Source of the DNA: Mimachlamys varia | Lineage: Eukaryota > Mollusca > Bivalvia > Pectinida > Pectinidae | Direction of reading: 5' to 3' | DNA length: 64,000 bases | Assembly (NCBI GenBank): GCA_947623455.1 | Contig: OX392538.1 | Span: 37,432,001-37,496,000, forward strand | Shown here: positions 18,285-31,335 of the stretch, one piece after another | Numbering within the stretch: position 1 is the first letter of the stretch | How the letters are laid out: every line of letters starts with the position of its first letter | Made by a program: the position numbers and the translations under genes | Notes under the pieces: model-generated | Told to the model about the DNA's origin: nothing | Seen by the model: only the letters and a program-made list of their open reading frames with translations | Databases searched by the model: none

Positions 18285-20930
18285 ACACATAGGGTGATGG
18301 TAACATACATAACAAATAAAATACCTGTGTTGCGAAATATTTATAAATATGTAATAATACACTTTTTCAAATATTATAAACATCACACGAGTGTACATTG
18401 TGATGGTTATGTACCTAAATATGGTTGTTTACTAACATTTCATATGTGTACAATACAGTGTGGTGGTAATGTACCTGAATATAGTACTTCACTATGTAAA
18501 CATTTCACATGTACATGTGTACACGTTGTGGTGGTAATGTGTCTGGATATAGTACTTCACTGTGTAAACTTGAAATATGTGTACACTCAGTGGGATGCTC
18601 ATGCACCTGGCTATATATAATTATTTATAATGTAAACATTACACATGTGTACACACAGTGTGATATCCATGTATATGGATATATATAAATTGTTAGAGTA
18701 CTTCACTATGTATACATCACACACGTGTACACACAGTGGGATGCTTCTGTATATGAATATATATAATTATTTACAATGTAAAAATCACACATTGTGTGTG
18801 TACACACAGTGTGTTGTTTATGTATATGGATAAATGTAATTATTTACAGTGTAAACATCACACATGTGTACACACAGTGCAATGGTTATGAACCTGGATA
18901 TATCACTTCACTATGTAAACATTACACGTGTGTACATAGTGTGATGGTTATGTACCTGGATAGAGTATTTCACTTTGTAAACATTACACATGTGTGCTGG
19001 TTATGTACCTGGATAGAGTATTTCACGTTGTAAACATTACACATGTGTACACTGAGTGGTGGTAATGTACCTGGATAGAGTACTTCACGTTGTAAACATT
19101 ACACATGTGTACACAGTGTGGTAGTAGTGTACCTGGATATATTACTTCACTATGTAAACATTACACATGTGTACACAGTGTGGTGGTAATGTATCTGGAT
19201 AGAGTACTTTACTATGTAAACATTACACATGTGTACACGGTGTGGTGGTAGTGTATCTGGATATTTTACTTCACTATGTAAACATTACACGTGTGTACAC
19301 AGTGTGGTGGTATTGTATCTGGATAGAGTACATCACTTTGTAAACATTACACATGTGTACACAGTGTGGTGGTAGTGTACCTGGATATGGTACGTCACTT
19401 AGTAAACATCACACATGTGTGCACGGTGTGGTGGTAGTGTACCTGGATATATTACTTCACTATGTAAACATTACACATGTGTACACAGTGTGGTGGTAGT
19501 GCACCTGGATATATTACTTCACTATGTAAACATTACACACATGTTCACAGTGTAGTGGTTATGTACCTGGGTATAGTACTTCACTATGTAAACATTACAC
19601 ATGTGTACACGGTGTGGTGTTAGTGCACCTGAATATAGTACTTCTTCACTTTGTATACATAACACATGTGTACGCAGTGTGGTGGTAATGTACCTAGATA
19701 TAGTACTTCTTCAATTTGTAAACATTACACATATGTGCACAGTGTGGTGGTAATGTACCTGGCTATTGTACTTCTTCACTTTGTTAACATTTCACATGTG
19801 TACACAGTGTGGTGGTAATGTACCTGGATATAGTACTTCTTCACTTTGTAAACATTACACGTGTGTACACAGTGTGGTGGTGGTGTACCTTTGATATAGT
19901 ACTTCACTTTGTTAACATTTTCATCTACATGTGTACCCTCAGTGTGGTGGTTATGTACCTGAATATAGTACTTTACTCTGTAAACATTACACATGTGCAC
20001 ACAGTGTGGTAGATTTATATGAACCTGGATAGAGTACTTCTATATGTAATCATTACACTTGTGTACGTAGTGTGGTGATAATGTATCTGGATAGAGTACT
20101 TCACTTTGTAAACATTACACATGTGTACACAGTGTGGTGGTAGTGTACCTTGATATATTACTTCACTATGTAAACATTACACTTGTGTACACGGTGTGGT
20201 GGTAATGAACCTTGATATATTACTTCACTATGTAAACATTACACATGTGTACACAGTGTGGTGGTAGTGTACCTTGATATATTACTTCACTATGTAAACA
20301 TTACACATGTGTACACAGTGTGGTCGTTATGTACCTGGATATAGTACTTCACTTTGTAAACATAACGCATGTGTACACAGTGTGGTGGTAGTGTACCTGG
20401 ATAAATTACTTCACTATGTAAACATTACACATGTGTACACAGTGTGGTGGTAGTGTACCTGGATATAGTACGTCATTATGTAAACATTACACATATGTAC
20501 ACAGTGTGGTGGTAATATACCTGGATATAGTACTTCACTATGTAAACATTACACATGTGTACACAGTGTGGTGGTTATGTACCTGGATAGAGTACTTCTC
20601 TATGTAAACATTACACATGTGTACACAGTGTGGTGGTAATGTATCTGGATAGAGTACTTCACTTTGTAAACATTACACATGTGTACACAGTGTGGTGGTA
20701 GTGTATCTGGATGGAGTACTTCACTTTGTAAACATTACACATGTGTACACAGTGTGGTGGTAGTGTACCTGGATATATTACTTCACTATGTAAACATTAC
20801 ACATGTGTACACAGTGTGGTGGTAGTGTACCTTGATATATTACTTCACTATGTAAACATTACACATGTGTACACAGTGTGGTGGTTATGTACCTGGATAT
20901 AGTACTTCACTATGTAAACATTACACATTA
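18285..20930. repeat. 62-bp satellite array, about 42 copies
   Basis: The consensus contains TATGTAAACATTACACATG, TGTACACAGTGTGGTGGTA and GTACCTGGATATAGTACTTC. The period is 62 bp (for example 20169 to 20231). Copies before about 18900 are more diverged and vary in length; those after 20100 are nearly uniform, suggesting recent expansion from the right side. The minus- and plus-strand open frames inside are by-products. Confidence 0.95.
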
Positions 20931-20934
20931 ATTA

Positions 20935-23685
20935 ATTCATTCCAATGATGTACATATGCATCATCTCAATTCATTCAATACTAATAAACAAAGATATATG
21001 TTATATTACTCAATTTTTAATTACATTTTAGCAACAATTTTCACAAAATACATTTTTTCTGACAAGTACTTTTATGTAAATTATACAAATATGGTGTAAT
21101 TGGATTATATGAATATATATGTGTGTGTTTGTGTGTTATGGAGCTTTTAATGATATGCTTTTACAGGAGAAAAACATGCTTAAACATGGTATATTTATAC
21201 ACAAAACCTGCATTTATTCCAACAGCTGTGAATGTCAATTAAATTAAAAATGTCACTGTTTTAGGATTTGGGAGTTTTTACTTCAAATGGACATAATATT
21301 TATATAAAATAATATTAATATCATACATGATATGCTGTGATAATCCTGGATGTGGTCAAAGGCCCACTGGCCCTTCAAAATGAATTTGACCCTTCTATAT
21401 AACCTATCTTGTTTCCTTTAATGACATAAAGAATGTGTGCAACGAAAAATGAAAATTTTATATTTGGTAAAAGTAGTATTGTAAACCATTATAACATACC
21501 CTGACTATCGCGCGGGCCTGGTTTTCTCGCATTGACACGAAATTCGGGTCATACACCTTAGACTTCTCAAGCAAAACTAGAGATAATGAGTTGGTTGGTC
21601 ACGTGATCGCGTGACGTCATCTTAGTACAAGGACTCCTCAATCTAACCTTACCCCCTGCTTACATTCTTATATTAGGTCCGCTGATTACCGACCTAAAAT
21701 ATTGTAATTTTGGCAAAATTCAGCATGCTAGATACATATAGTGATGTAGTTGGTATTAGAGTTGGCCTTGATATTTTATCCACATTAAAAAAAAACATGT
21801 TTATAGAGCTACAGAATTATTTGTCGCATCAAAGACGGACAAGTAGACATACCAGGGAAAGCGACATAAGCACTGAAGACATTGTCAGCACGCATATGTT
21901 TCTACGACTCGACAAAACGGGAAATACACTTTAACTATTTAAAAATGTTCTTGTAAATTCTTAATGTATTCGGTTTCAATACCAACAAACGAAATCAGAA
22001 CCCAGTAAACATACAATTACATTATATATAACATCATGTATATATTAACATGGTACAATTATGACAGGGAATTCACAACATGTATAATAATATGTATCAT
22101 GTCCTATTACAGAATTAAAAAATACTAGGTCGGGATCACGGTAGATAAATGTTAATACGAAAGTACTTATTTTCATTTATTTTACGTCAGCTCAGAAATG
22201 AAAACAATTTTAAGATGTGAATATTTTAGTTGTGGTACGGAACATTAGGTAACTAGCAAATATGAAGTATTTCTGAAATATCTAAAGCTCACGTTAATGA
22301 TCGTATTAAAAGACTTCTTGCTGTAACTCGGAAATAGACGCCCTGGACGCCCCCCCCCCCCCCCCAAAAAAAAAAAAACAAAAAAAAATATAAAGAATTT
22401 TCATTTTTCGTTGCACCAATTGTTTAAATTCTTGAAAATGACAGTTTCTGGGATCAAAATTAATGTACTGCATGAATGGAAGATAGGGATATGATTTGGT
22501 ACAAATATATAACTGCATAATATTAAATTAACTTTTAAAAATCAAACTTTGGAATATGTCATTATTTATTCATTATTTATAGTTATATATTGGTATCTCT
22601 ACTTTGATTTAATTTTTTTTAAAGATTTATTACCAAAACCATGTATTACTTAACTCGACAATTGAAAAACTTCAATTTCAAAAGTCACTGTGTAGATGGG
22701 TGGGGGGGGGGGGTGTAGCTTGAGTATACCAGTCATATACACACCTTATCTAATTTTAAACTACCAGGTATTCTTAAAAAGATTTTTCATTAGAATTGTA
22801 TTTTAATATTTTTTGAACATACACTAAACATATATATTTGTGTAGTTCTAATTATATCCAACAACAGTGATGGAGAGGGAACCTGAATCAGCTAATTTTT
22901 GTCCACGCAATTCATGTTACTCTGGTAAACCTATTTTGATGAAACCTATTTTACAGGAGTATTAAGGAATGTATGTAATGGTGCTTACACTTCGCTTTCA
23001 GTTTCAGTTGTCATAGTAACTTGGCCAATATCCATATGCTTTTGTGTTTTAAGTCTAATAGCTCAACTGCTATTTAATCAAGTGTAAGCAAACTAAGTCA
23101 AATGTTGCAACTTAAAAAATCCTATACAGTCAAACTCCTGCATCGCAAACTCACATACCGGTAATTGGCATGGAAGACAATGTTGAATTCAAAGTATTTC
23201 TCAGTCCAGTCCCAGCATGGCAGCAATATTAAGTTAACACTAAACAGCTGAACTCGCTTAAATTAATACTTGGATAACTGCACTTTTCTCACATTCCCAC
23301 ATGTCGCTTCTTCTTTATATTATCTTAAGTATTTAAAAAAAAAATAATGTCAGTCTATGATGAAGATGAGATTTTTAATTATACCCCCCTCCCTCCCCCC
23401 CCCCCCATCACATTCCTCTTTATATAATGGTTTTCCCAAACACTATTTTTCCCTCTATATGAATATAATCTATGTAATTTTATATCGTTAATATCATTAT
23501 TTTGAGGTCTATTCTTCTTATTATCATATTTTTTAACCAATCACATAAGATATCCAGAAAATGATGTCTTTTCCATTGATTAATGATACAACTTGAAGAA
23601 GAAAACAGATTTTTTAATGAAAGGCTATCTTCATATGTACTTAGGTACACTGAATGGCTTACTTTTGAGTTATTTAGATATATTT
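20935..23685. other. AT-rich intergenic stretch, no gene recognised
   Basis: The only notable pieces are a CpG-rich patch with GGTCACGTGATCGCGTGACGTC near 21597 (E-box/CRE-like), homopolymer runs (C/A at about 22347-22385, G at 22703, C at 23394) and a minus-strand open frame at 22306-22518 made by those runs. Nothing is supported as a gene. Confidence 0.45.
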
Positions 23686-24008
23686 ACACCTCTCCCTTCT
23701 TGAGCTTAGTAAACTCTGACTGCGAATAAATTACCGTATACGCAATGAAAAAAAGCTCAGCGGATTGATTTGTGTTCAAATATGGCGTCGTTCCCGCTTC
23801 AGAACAATAAATATTCGCTGACGGTTATTGTTTGGTTCCTTCAAGATTTTGAAACATGGAACATAATATGGAATCCATTCCATCTGATTATACAACAAGT
23901 GCTTATTGTAATGGGGTACCATTACAGATGTCCCCAAAACTACCCCTTTGGTCGGAACTGATGAGCCCAATGAACTCACAATGGAAATATAGCTGACACC
24001 CCATATAT

Positions 24009-24520
24009 CAGCGGTCATGTTGACGAATTAGGAAACGGAGATTACGACAATGTCCGTGGTGTCCTACTACAGTTATATATAGAATTTCATTGAAATCGGA
24101 CAATATATAAATTTCGACCAATCAGAAGCCAGGAAATAGCGGCCATGTTGACGAATCACGAAACGGAGGTTACGACAATGTCCGTGGTGTCCTACTACAG
24201 TTATATATAAAATTTCATTGAAATCGGACAATATATAAATTTCGACCAATCAGAAGCCAGGAAATAGCGGCCATGTTGACGAATCACGAAACGGAGGTTA
24301 CGACAATGTTGTTGGTGTCCTACTACACAAATATATTAAATTTCATTGAAATCGGACAATATATAAATTTCGACCAATCAGAAGCCAGGAAATAGCGGCC
24401 ATGTTGACGAATCATGAAACGGATGTGACGACAATGTTGTTGGTGTAATACTACACATATATATTAAATTTCATTGAAATCGGACAATATATAAATTTCG
24501 ACCAATCAGAGGCCTCCATT
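24009..24520. repeat. About 129-bp tandem repeat, 4 copies
   Basis: CATGTTGACGAAT recurs at about 24015, 24143, 24272 and 24401, with AAATTTCATTGAAATCGGAC and TTCGACCAATCAGA in each unit. Confidence 0.9.
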
Positions 24521-24805
24521 TTCGTTTCGGTGGCAACCAAACTTTACGAAAATGTTACCATGTTATTCAGCATCCCTTAAAACACCCATGTACCAATTTT
24601 TACTGAAATCGGAGACTGAATTTTGAAAACCGGAAATTAGCTCTGGCGGCCATCTTGGACTTCCGGTCGCGATAAAACAACCCGTTTTCACACACCCCGC
24701 CCCTAATGAGTATGTGTGTGAAGTTTCGTGAAGATCCGTCCAGTAGTTTTTGAGAAAACGGTCGGAAACCTCCGCGGCGGAAGAAAGTGGAAGAAACAAG
24801 AATAA

Positions 24806-24828
24806 TAATAATAATAATAATAATAAGA
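24806..24828. repeat. (ATA)n microsatellite
   Basis: Seven to eight AAT repeats following a conserved GAAGTTTCGTGAAGATCCG segment; such trinucleotide tails often follow LINE/SINE 3' ends. Confidence 0.85.
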
Positions 24829-25269
24829 AACCGAGCAAAAACAATATGTCCCCCCACTTCGTTTGGGGGACATAATAAACTGTTTCTGGCAAAATTTTGA
24901 ATCCAATGCTGCACATTCGAAATTCTTTGACGGAAACACAAGCATGGCGGCGCCCTGGAGTTGTGACGTCTGACGTCGGACCGCGTCACAACCAGATCAC
25001 TGTGTCATTGCGTGTACATAACGAATATTATAAATAAAGAAATAAATTCGAAATGCTTGTAATATTATTTAATACCAAATTTACAAATGTTGAAATGAAG
25101 AAAATTAGTGTTGTTCACTATGTATTTTCTAAACTTGCCAATATATTGATGGAATTAAATGGGACTATATTATCTTAGCAACCACGGCCATCATAGTTAC
25201 CATCTTAGCAACCCGTTTCGAAGGTTTTTTCTTCTTATAGCACTTGAAAATTAATAATGATATAAATAT

Positions 25270-25423
25270 AAGGATCGTACCTCATTTTGACTGCGTACGG
25301 TGGTATGCCCGCAGTTGGCAACGAACATATTCACTATGGAGCGCTAACGCGCACCATAGAATATGTTTGTTGCCAACTGCGGGCATACTACCGTATACGC
25401 AGTCAAAATGAGGTACAATCCTT
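25270..25423. repeat. 154-bp near-perfect palindrome
   Basis: Arms of about 68 bp (AAGGATCGTACCTCATTTTG ... and its complement ending AATCCTT) surround a short loop AGCGCTAACGCGC. A few differences (CG/TG, a 2-bp TA gap) separate the arms. One arm is also found singly at 37856-37925. Confidence 0.85.
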
Positions 25424-25634
25424 ATAGAGATTGGAGATGCACTAGATTAAGTGGAAACACATTTTTAATGTCACATACCTGCTAACATCATGTTTTGTCT
25501 GACAAACGCAACATGATGTACAGTGTAAAAGACGAATGGACTGTTATAACTTGATTTCTTTAGCAAATCTATGAATTGAATTTCATATTTCCTTCATAAT
25601 TAATACACCTCCTTGCCAAATCATTTCATTTCAG

Positions 25635-26290
25635 GTCATTTTTGTCTGAAAAAAAATATTTTCACAAAACTTCACAAATGAAACTATAAATGTAATTGAA
25701 TATGTTGGTAAAAAACTCTCAACTGATTTCAATAGAACTGATATTTGCGAACTTTTGCAAAACTTGCGTTCATTCTTGAAACGGGAAAGTGTATTAAACT
25801 TTGATTCTCCTATTTCTTTAAGTAATGATGAGTATTTCAAATTAACTGGTGTTTACAAAGACCAATTTGAAGCATTGACAAAAACTTTATCTACACTTAG
25901 GTGTACAGACGCTCGGTCTGTAAGAACATGTCTAGCTGTTTTACTTGTAAAACTAAGAACAGGACTTTCCAATGACATTCTTGGAACATCGTTTCATTTT
26001 TAAAAAGAGGTCAAATACAGCTTGCTGTACATTCTGCACGACAATGGTTACTTGGAGAGTTTGTAATCAAGCATGTTGGTTGTAACCATATCAGTCATTC
26101 TAACTTTTCTAACAAGCACATTACTCCTCTAGCTCATAAGTTGTTCCTTTCTGATGCTGAATATCAGTTGGAATCATGTGCTCTCGTGCTCGATGGAACA
26201 TATATTTACATTCAGAAGAGTGGAGACCATCAACTCCAAAAAAAGCATACAGTCTTCTTAAACCTATGGTTATTGTTGGGGGGAAAATCA
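25635..26290 (+). pseudogene. Harbinger-like DDE transposase exon, frameshifted and truncated
   Basis: A 3' splice site (ATTTCATTTCAG at 25634) opens a frame reading EYVGKKLSTDFNRTDICELLQNL, then YFKLTGVYKDQFEALTKTL and RSVRTCLAVLLVKLRTGLSN, which is the helix-turn-helix region of DDE superfamily transposases. A 1-nt shift at about 25998 in a T/A run leads to RGQIQLAVHSARQWLL and ALVLDGTYIYIQKSG, the first catalytic Asp block, then LKPMVIVGG. The frame ends where an unrelated RT-element 3' end begins at about 26288. The rest of the DDE core is missing. Confidence 0.75.
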
Positions 26291-27060
26291 TAGAATACCA
26301 AAGCGTCAACAAAACCATAATCCGAACTTAGAATCGATTAAACTAGGGGCAAAATTTGAACAAAGGAAAGATTTACATGGAGACCCTTGCAAAAGTACAA
26401 GAGACTAAGACCAGGTGTTCCGGAAGAGTAAGCATCTTCTGGTTCACCGACGACACCCGCCATGTAAATCTTTGTCACATCCAAGTAAACATTAAGTTCT
26501 CAAAATGAGAACCGAGTATCATTGTCAATCACAATAAGTAAACACACTAATGAGCATACTCAAAAACGTCCATCTTCATATCACTTAAAGATACAGAATA
26601 TTTCTCATTGAGACAAAGATGGCCACCATAAAACTTGCCCATAATACTGATCATCCTGCATCTCTCGAATCATTGTGTTGTTAGTTTGTTTGTCAGCAGT
26701 CGACATCGATCAAGAAAATCCCGATATTTAGAGCAAGCCCTGGAATACTGAATCAACTGCGACATGTAAACACCATATGTTGGAGAAGCAGGGATGTTAC
26801 TATCAAGAAATGGAAAGTTAACGATCGGAAAATTGAAATCATCACGTTTATCGTATAGCTTAGTAGTAAGCTGTCCATGTTGGTCGTAGTTTAAGTAGAG
26901 ATCGAGGTAAACAGCTGATGTAGAAGAGTCTTTTGTGTCCTTTATTTCAAGTTCAGAAGGGTATATACGATCGACGTGGTCAGCAAACTTCTTGTTGTTT
27001 ATAGACAACACATCGTCGATATATCTAAAAGTGAAATTAAAAGATTTGGCAAAAATACAA
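26289..27060 (-). mobile_element. Retroelement 3' fragment with RT catalytic box (same family as 12119-12815)
   Basis: The 3' portion begins GAATACCAAAGCGTC and matches 12119 onward. The RT fragment on the minus strand from about 27055 reads FNFTFRYIDDVLSINNKKFA, containing YIDD, then SELEIKDTKDSST, YLDLYLNYD, YDKRDDFNFPIVNFPFL and SRACSKYRDFLDRCRLLTNK. It extends about 15 codons further upstream than the 12.8-kb copy. The upstream RT is absent and the frame after LTTQ is interrupted. It is truncated and inactive, and is inserted in or next to the Harbinger exon. Confidence 0.75.
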
Positions 27061-27742
27061 AGCGGCTAACAAAACATAACCGCTTCCGCCAATAAGACAG
27101 CAACATAGGAGAGCAAACAGACTACGAAGTGTTCTGTGACTAAATACCGGAATTAAAAGAGTACAAATGATACACGGTATTACGAAATGGAATCTAGAGA
27201 TAACAGATAATTTCCGCTAGCCTACTGACACAGTGTCACTATATGCGAAGGCGCGTATATATATTAACTCTAAAATTCATACCGGCTAAAACCACCACTG
27301 CCACAATAGGATAGGTATATGTATATTTACCACCTTTTGAGTTTAACTCGAGATATTACGTCAACAATGAAAGTACTTGCTAATGAAAATATTTTAATTT
27401 ACTCATATTGATAGCCTATATCAAATTAATAAGAACAATCCATGATACTCTATGGCAGCTATATAATGTAACCAGAGGACCTATAGATACATTTCAGTGT
27501 TACATGTACCCCACTGGCTGGCCTCGTTTATATGGTCCTCCAATGAAGCTCGCTTCGCATGGCTTCACACGTACAACGCCAGACCATCTAGGCCAGACTT
27601 TTATTAAACAATAAGTTATCTAAAGCAGTTTTACACATTTTCCATACCATTCACTAGTGGATTATACCAAAGTGTCCATAATACAATAGTAGGCCCCTCC
27701 CTCCAGAGCTGGTACAGCATGTATAATAAATGTGTATTTGGC
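27061..27742. other. No gene recognised
   Basis: Short open frame 27408-27614 has no recognisable domain. Confidence 0.4.
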
Positions 27743-28102
27743 AGACCCTGCTGGTGGATTTTTTAGTCCCGAAGTTTGCTGGAGCATGCATAGCCACAAT
27801 TAATCTCATTTGAGTAGTGGCTCGGTACATAATATACACATTTTCGTAGTACACTATTTTAAATTATACAGAACTAGTTTAATTTTACTTCTAAATTCAT
27901 AAATTAAAGGGGTTTTACGCACCTGACCCTTTTGCTTCTACATTAGTTGAGAAGTTTGAATTCCCACCTTTTGGCCCCTATCACCATTGAAGAGTCCTAG
28001 GATGGCGAAACAGCTTTATGATGCAGTTTAATTCATTTTTTCAGCGTACTGTATCTATTACAAAATTAAAAAGGTGTAGCATATGTATATGTTACGTCAT
28101 CT
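27743..28102 (+). mobile_element. Single hammerhead-repeat unit (relative of 1293-1645)
   Basis: Shares GCTGGTGGATTTTTTAGTCC, GTAGTACAC.ATTT.AAATTA, TTTAATTTTACTTCTAAATT and the terminal TTACGTCATCTT with the 1.3-1.6 kb unit. One roughly 360-bp copy, no tandem partner. Confidence 0.75.
27981..28024 (+). ncRNA. Degenerate hammerhead ribozyme
   Basis: Position equivalent to 1523-1566. The core reads TTGAAGA instead of CTGACGA, stem II is disrupted (GTCC/TGGC), and stem I (TCACCA/TGATGC) no longer pairs fully. GAAACAGC is kept. Predicted inactive. Confidence 0.6.
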
Positions 28103-28109
28103 TTTTTTT

Positions 28110-28950
28110 ATATATACAAAGGTTTATTTTTAAATTGAAATGAATATTAATTGATACATAATGTAGGAAATATACAGAGTTGTTTCGACAGTATCATATG
28201 AATATAGTTATCTCATATAAAAATTAATAGCTTGTCCAACGCCAGCATTGAGCATCATTTCCTGGGGTAACATATTTCTATAAATAGTAATGGGAGGGTT
28301 TTTGCTAACATTTTTTAAAAAAAGTATAAGGTACCTTTAATAATAATTATAAAAAAAATTCACTTTAAAATCATCTTTACGTACCTTTTCTATATTTATA
28401 CACCCCGCAACGAACTTAGGGGAGTGGGGGTAAACTGGAATGGATGGATGGATGTCTGCCGTCCGCAGTAACTTGTCCGGAGATTTCCTCTCTAACTACC
28501 TGGCAGATTTTGATGAAACTTCACATGAATAATCGGTATGTCATGTAGTTGTGCATCGGTATTTTTATTTCAAATTTCAACCCTTTTTAGGGAATTGTGA
28601 CTTTTTCCTCCACACTTACATTGCAATTTGACTTTAATTGCATTTAAATGGTATGACCGACATTGCAGATCCTTATCTTACACCAGTGGATATTTAAAAA
28701 AAAAAAGTTTAATTCTCTTTTGATGTCAGTTGGAACATTCATTTTACACTGATATATCATGTTCATATATTTCAACTGATATTTCATATTTAAATTCCTT
28801 TACGGGTGATAAAATTCTGTTCCTGAATGCAAAAGAGCTCGTCCCGAAAATCTGTCTTCACATATAGGCCATCATCATTTTATTAAAGCTTCACATGTAT
28901 GATCAGTATGTTATGTGGTTAAGCATCGTATTTTAATTTCAGATTAGCCT
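28110..28950. other. Repeat-like AT-rich stretch, no gene recognised
   Basis: Contains GGGGAGTGGGGG and (GGAT)3 near 28440, followed by a segment with TTTTGATGAAACTTCACATG repeated loosely at about 28509 and 28883. No coding support. Confidence 0.4.
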
Positions 28951-31335
28951 GGATGTCTACCTGACACCTACTACACATACATACACACATGTACACATGT
29001 ACACGTATCTACCTGACACCTACTACACATACATACACACATGTACACGTATCTACCTGACACCTACTACACATACATACGTACGTGTACACGTATCTAC
29101 CTGACACCTACTACACATATATACACACATGTACACGTATCTACCTGACACCTACAACACATACATACACACATGTACACGTATCTACCTGACACCTACT
29201 ACACATACATACACACATGTACACATGAACACGTATCTACCTGACACCTACTACACATACATACGTACGTGTACACGTATCTACCTGATACCTACTACAC
29301 ATACATACACACATGTACACATGTACACTTATCTACCTGATACCTACTACACATACATACACACATGTACACATGAACACGTATCTACCTGACACCTACT
29401 ACACATACATACGTACGTGTACACGTATCTACCTGACACCTACTACACATACATACGTACGTGTACACGTATCTACCTGACACCTACTACACATACATAC
29501 ACACATGTACACATGTACACGTATCTACCTGACACCTACAACACATACATACACACCTGTACACTTATCTACCTGACACCTACTACACATACATACACAC
29601 ATGTACACGTATCTACCTGACACCTACTACACATACCTACACACATGTACACGTATCTACCTGACACCTACTACACATGCATACACGCATGTACACCTGT
29701 ACACTTATCTACCTGACACCTACTACACATACATACACACATGTACACGTATCTACCTGACACCTACTACACATACATACACACATGTACACTTATCTAC
29801 CTGACACCTACTACACATACATACACGCATGTACACCTGTACACTTATCTACCTGACACCTACTACACATACATACACACATGTACACATGTACACGTAT
29901 CTACCTGACACCTACTACACATATATACAAGCATGTACACGAATCTACCTGACACCTACTACACATACATACACACATGTACACTTATCTACCTGACACC
30001 TACTATACATACATACACGCATGTACACGTATCTACCTGACACCTACTATACACACATGTACACGTATCTACCTGACACCTACTACACATACATACACAC
30101 ATGTACACATGTACACGTATCTACCTGACACCTACTACACATACATACACACATGTACACATGTACACGTATCTACCTGACATCTACTACACATACATAC
30201 ACACATGTACACATGTACACGTATCTACCTGACACCTACTACACATACATACACACATATACACATGTACACTTATCTACCTGACACCTACTACACATAC
30301 ATACACGCATGTACACATGTACACTTATCTACCTGACACCTACTACACATACATACACGCATGTACACCTGTACACTTATCTAACTGACACCTACTACAC
30401 ATACACACACATATGTACATCTGTACACGTATCGACCTGACACCTACTACACATACATACACACATGAACACGTATCTACCTGACACCTACTACACATAC
30501 ATACACACATGTACACGTATCTACCTGACACCTACTACACATACATACACGCATGTACACGTATCTACCTGACACCTACTACACATACATACACACATGT
30601 ACACATGTACACGTATCTACCTGACACCTACTACACATACATACACACATGTACACATGAACACGTATCTACCTGACACCTACTACACATACATACGTAC
30701 GTGTACACATGTACACGTATCTACCTGACACCTACTACACATACATACACACATGTACACGTATCTACCTGACACCTACTACACATACATACACACATGT
30801 ACACGTATCTACCTGACACCTACTACACATACATACACACATGTACACGTATCTACCTGACACCTACTACACATACATACACACATGTACACGTATCTAC
30901 CTGACACCTACTACACATACATACACACATGTACACATGTACACGTATCTACCTGACACCTACTACACATACATACACACATGTACACATGTACACGTAT
31001 CTACCTGACACCTACTACACATACATACACACATGTACACGTATCTACCTGACACCTACTACACATACATACACACATGTACACTTATCTACCTGACACC
31101 TACTACACATACATACACACATTTACACATGTACACGTATCTACCTGACACCTACTACACATACATACACGCATGTACACGTATCTACCTGACACCTACT
31201 ACACATACATAAACACATGCACACATGTACACTTATCTACCTGACACCTACTACACATAGATACACGCATGTACACGTGTACACATATCTACCTGACACC
31301 TACTACACATGAATCAACACATGTAACCTACTACA
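28951..31335. repeat. 44-bp minisatellite (with 54-bp variants), about 50 copies
   Basis: The basic unit is CTACCTGACACCTACTACAC, then ATACATACACACATGTACAC, then GTAT. Many copies add a second ACATGTACAC, making 54 bp. Variants with ACGTACGT, ACGCATGT or CCTGTACAC are interspersed in blocks. The peptides read from it are repeat artefacts. Confidence 0.95.

Larger units (their letters stand above)
23690..25423 (-). mobile_element. Dispersed element ending in a large palindrome; inverted relative of 37856-38460
   Basis: The ends match 37856-38460 in opposite orientation: GTACCTCATTTTGACTGCGT with ATGCCCGCAGTTGGCAAC at one end, and AGAGTTTACTAAG with AGAAGGG at the other. Shared interior blocks include CGGACCGCGTCACAACCAG and AATTCGAAAT near 24900-25060. 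This copy has extra interior: four 129-bp repeats, a GTTTCGTGAAGATCCGTCC segment, (ATA)n and CCCCCCACTTCGTTTGGGGG. No transposase is seen. Confidence 0.65.

Noticed and set aside
18285..20930. Regularly spaced repeats reminiscent of a CRISPR array
   Set aside because: Whole unit is repeated without unique spacers, and the surroundings are eukaryotic; it is a satellite.
24563..24989. Three overlapping minus-strand frames with poly-Leu/Ile/Tyr runs
   Set aside because: Produced by the (ATA)n microsatellite and flanking dispersed repeat; mutually overlapping and without a domain.
29129..30180. Repetitive open frames with YLPDTYYTYIHTCT words
   Set aside because: Artefact of the 44/54-bp minisatellite.
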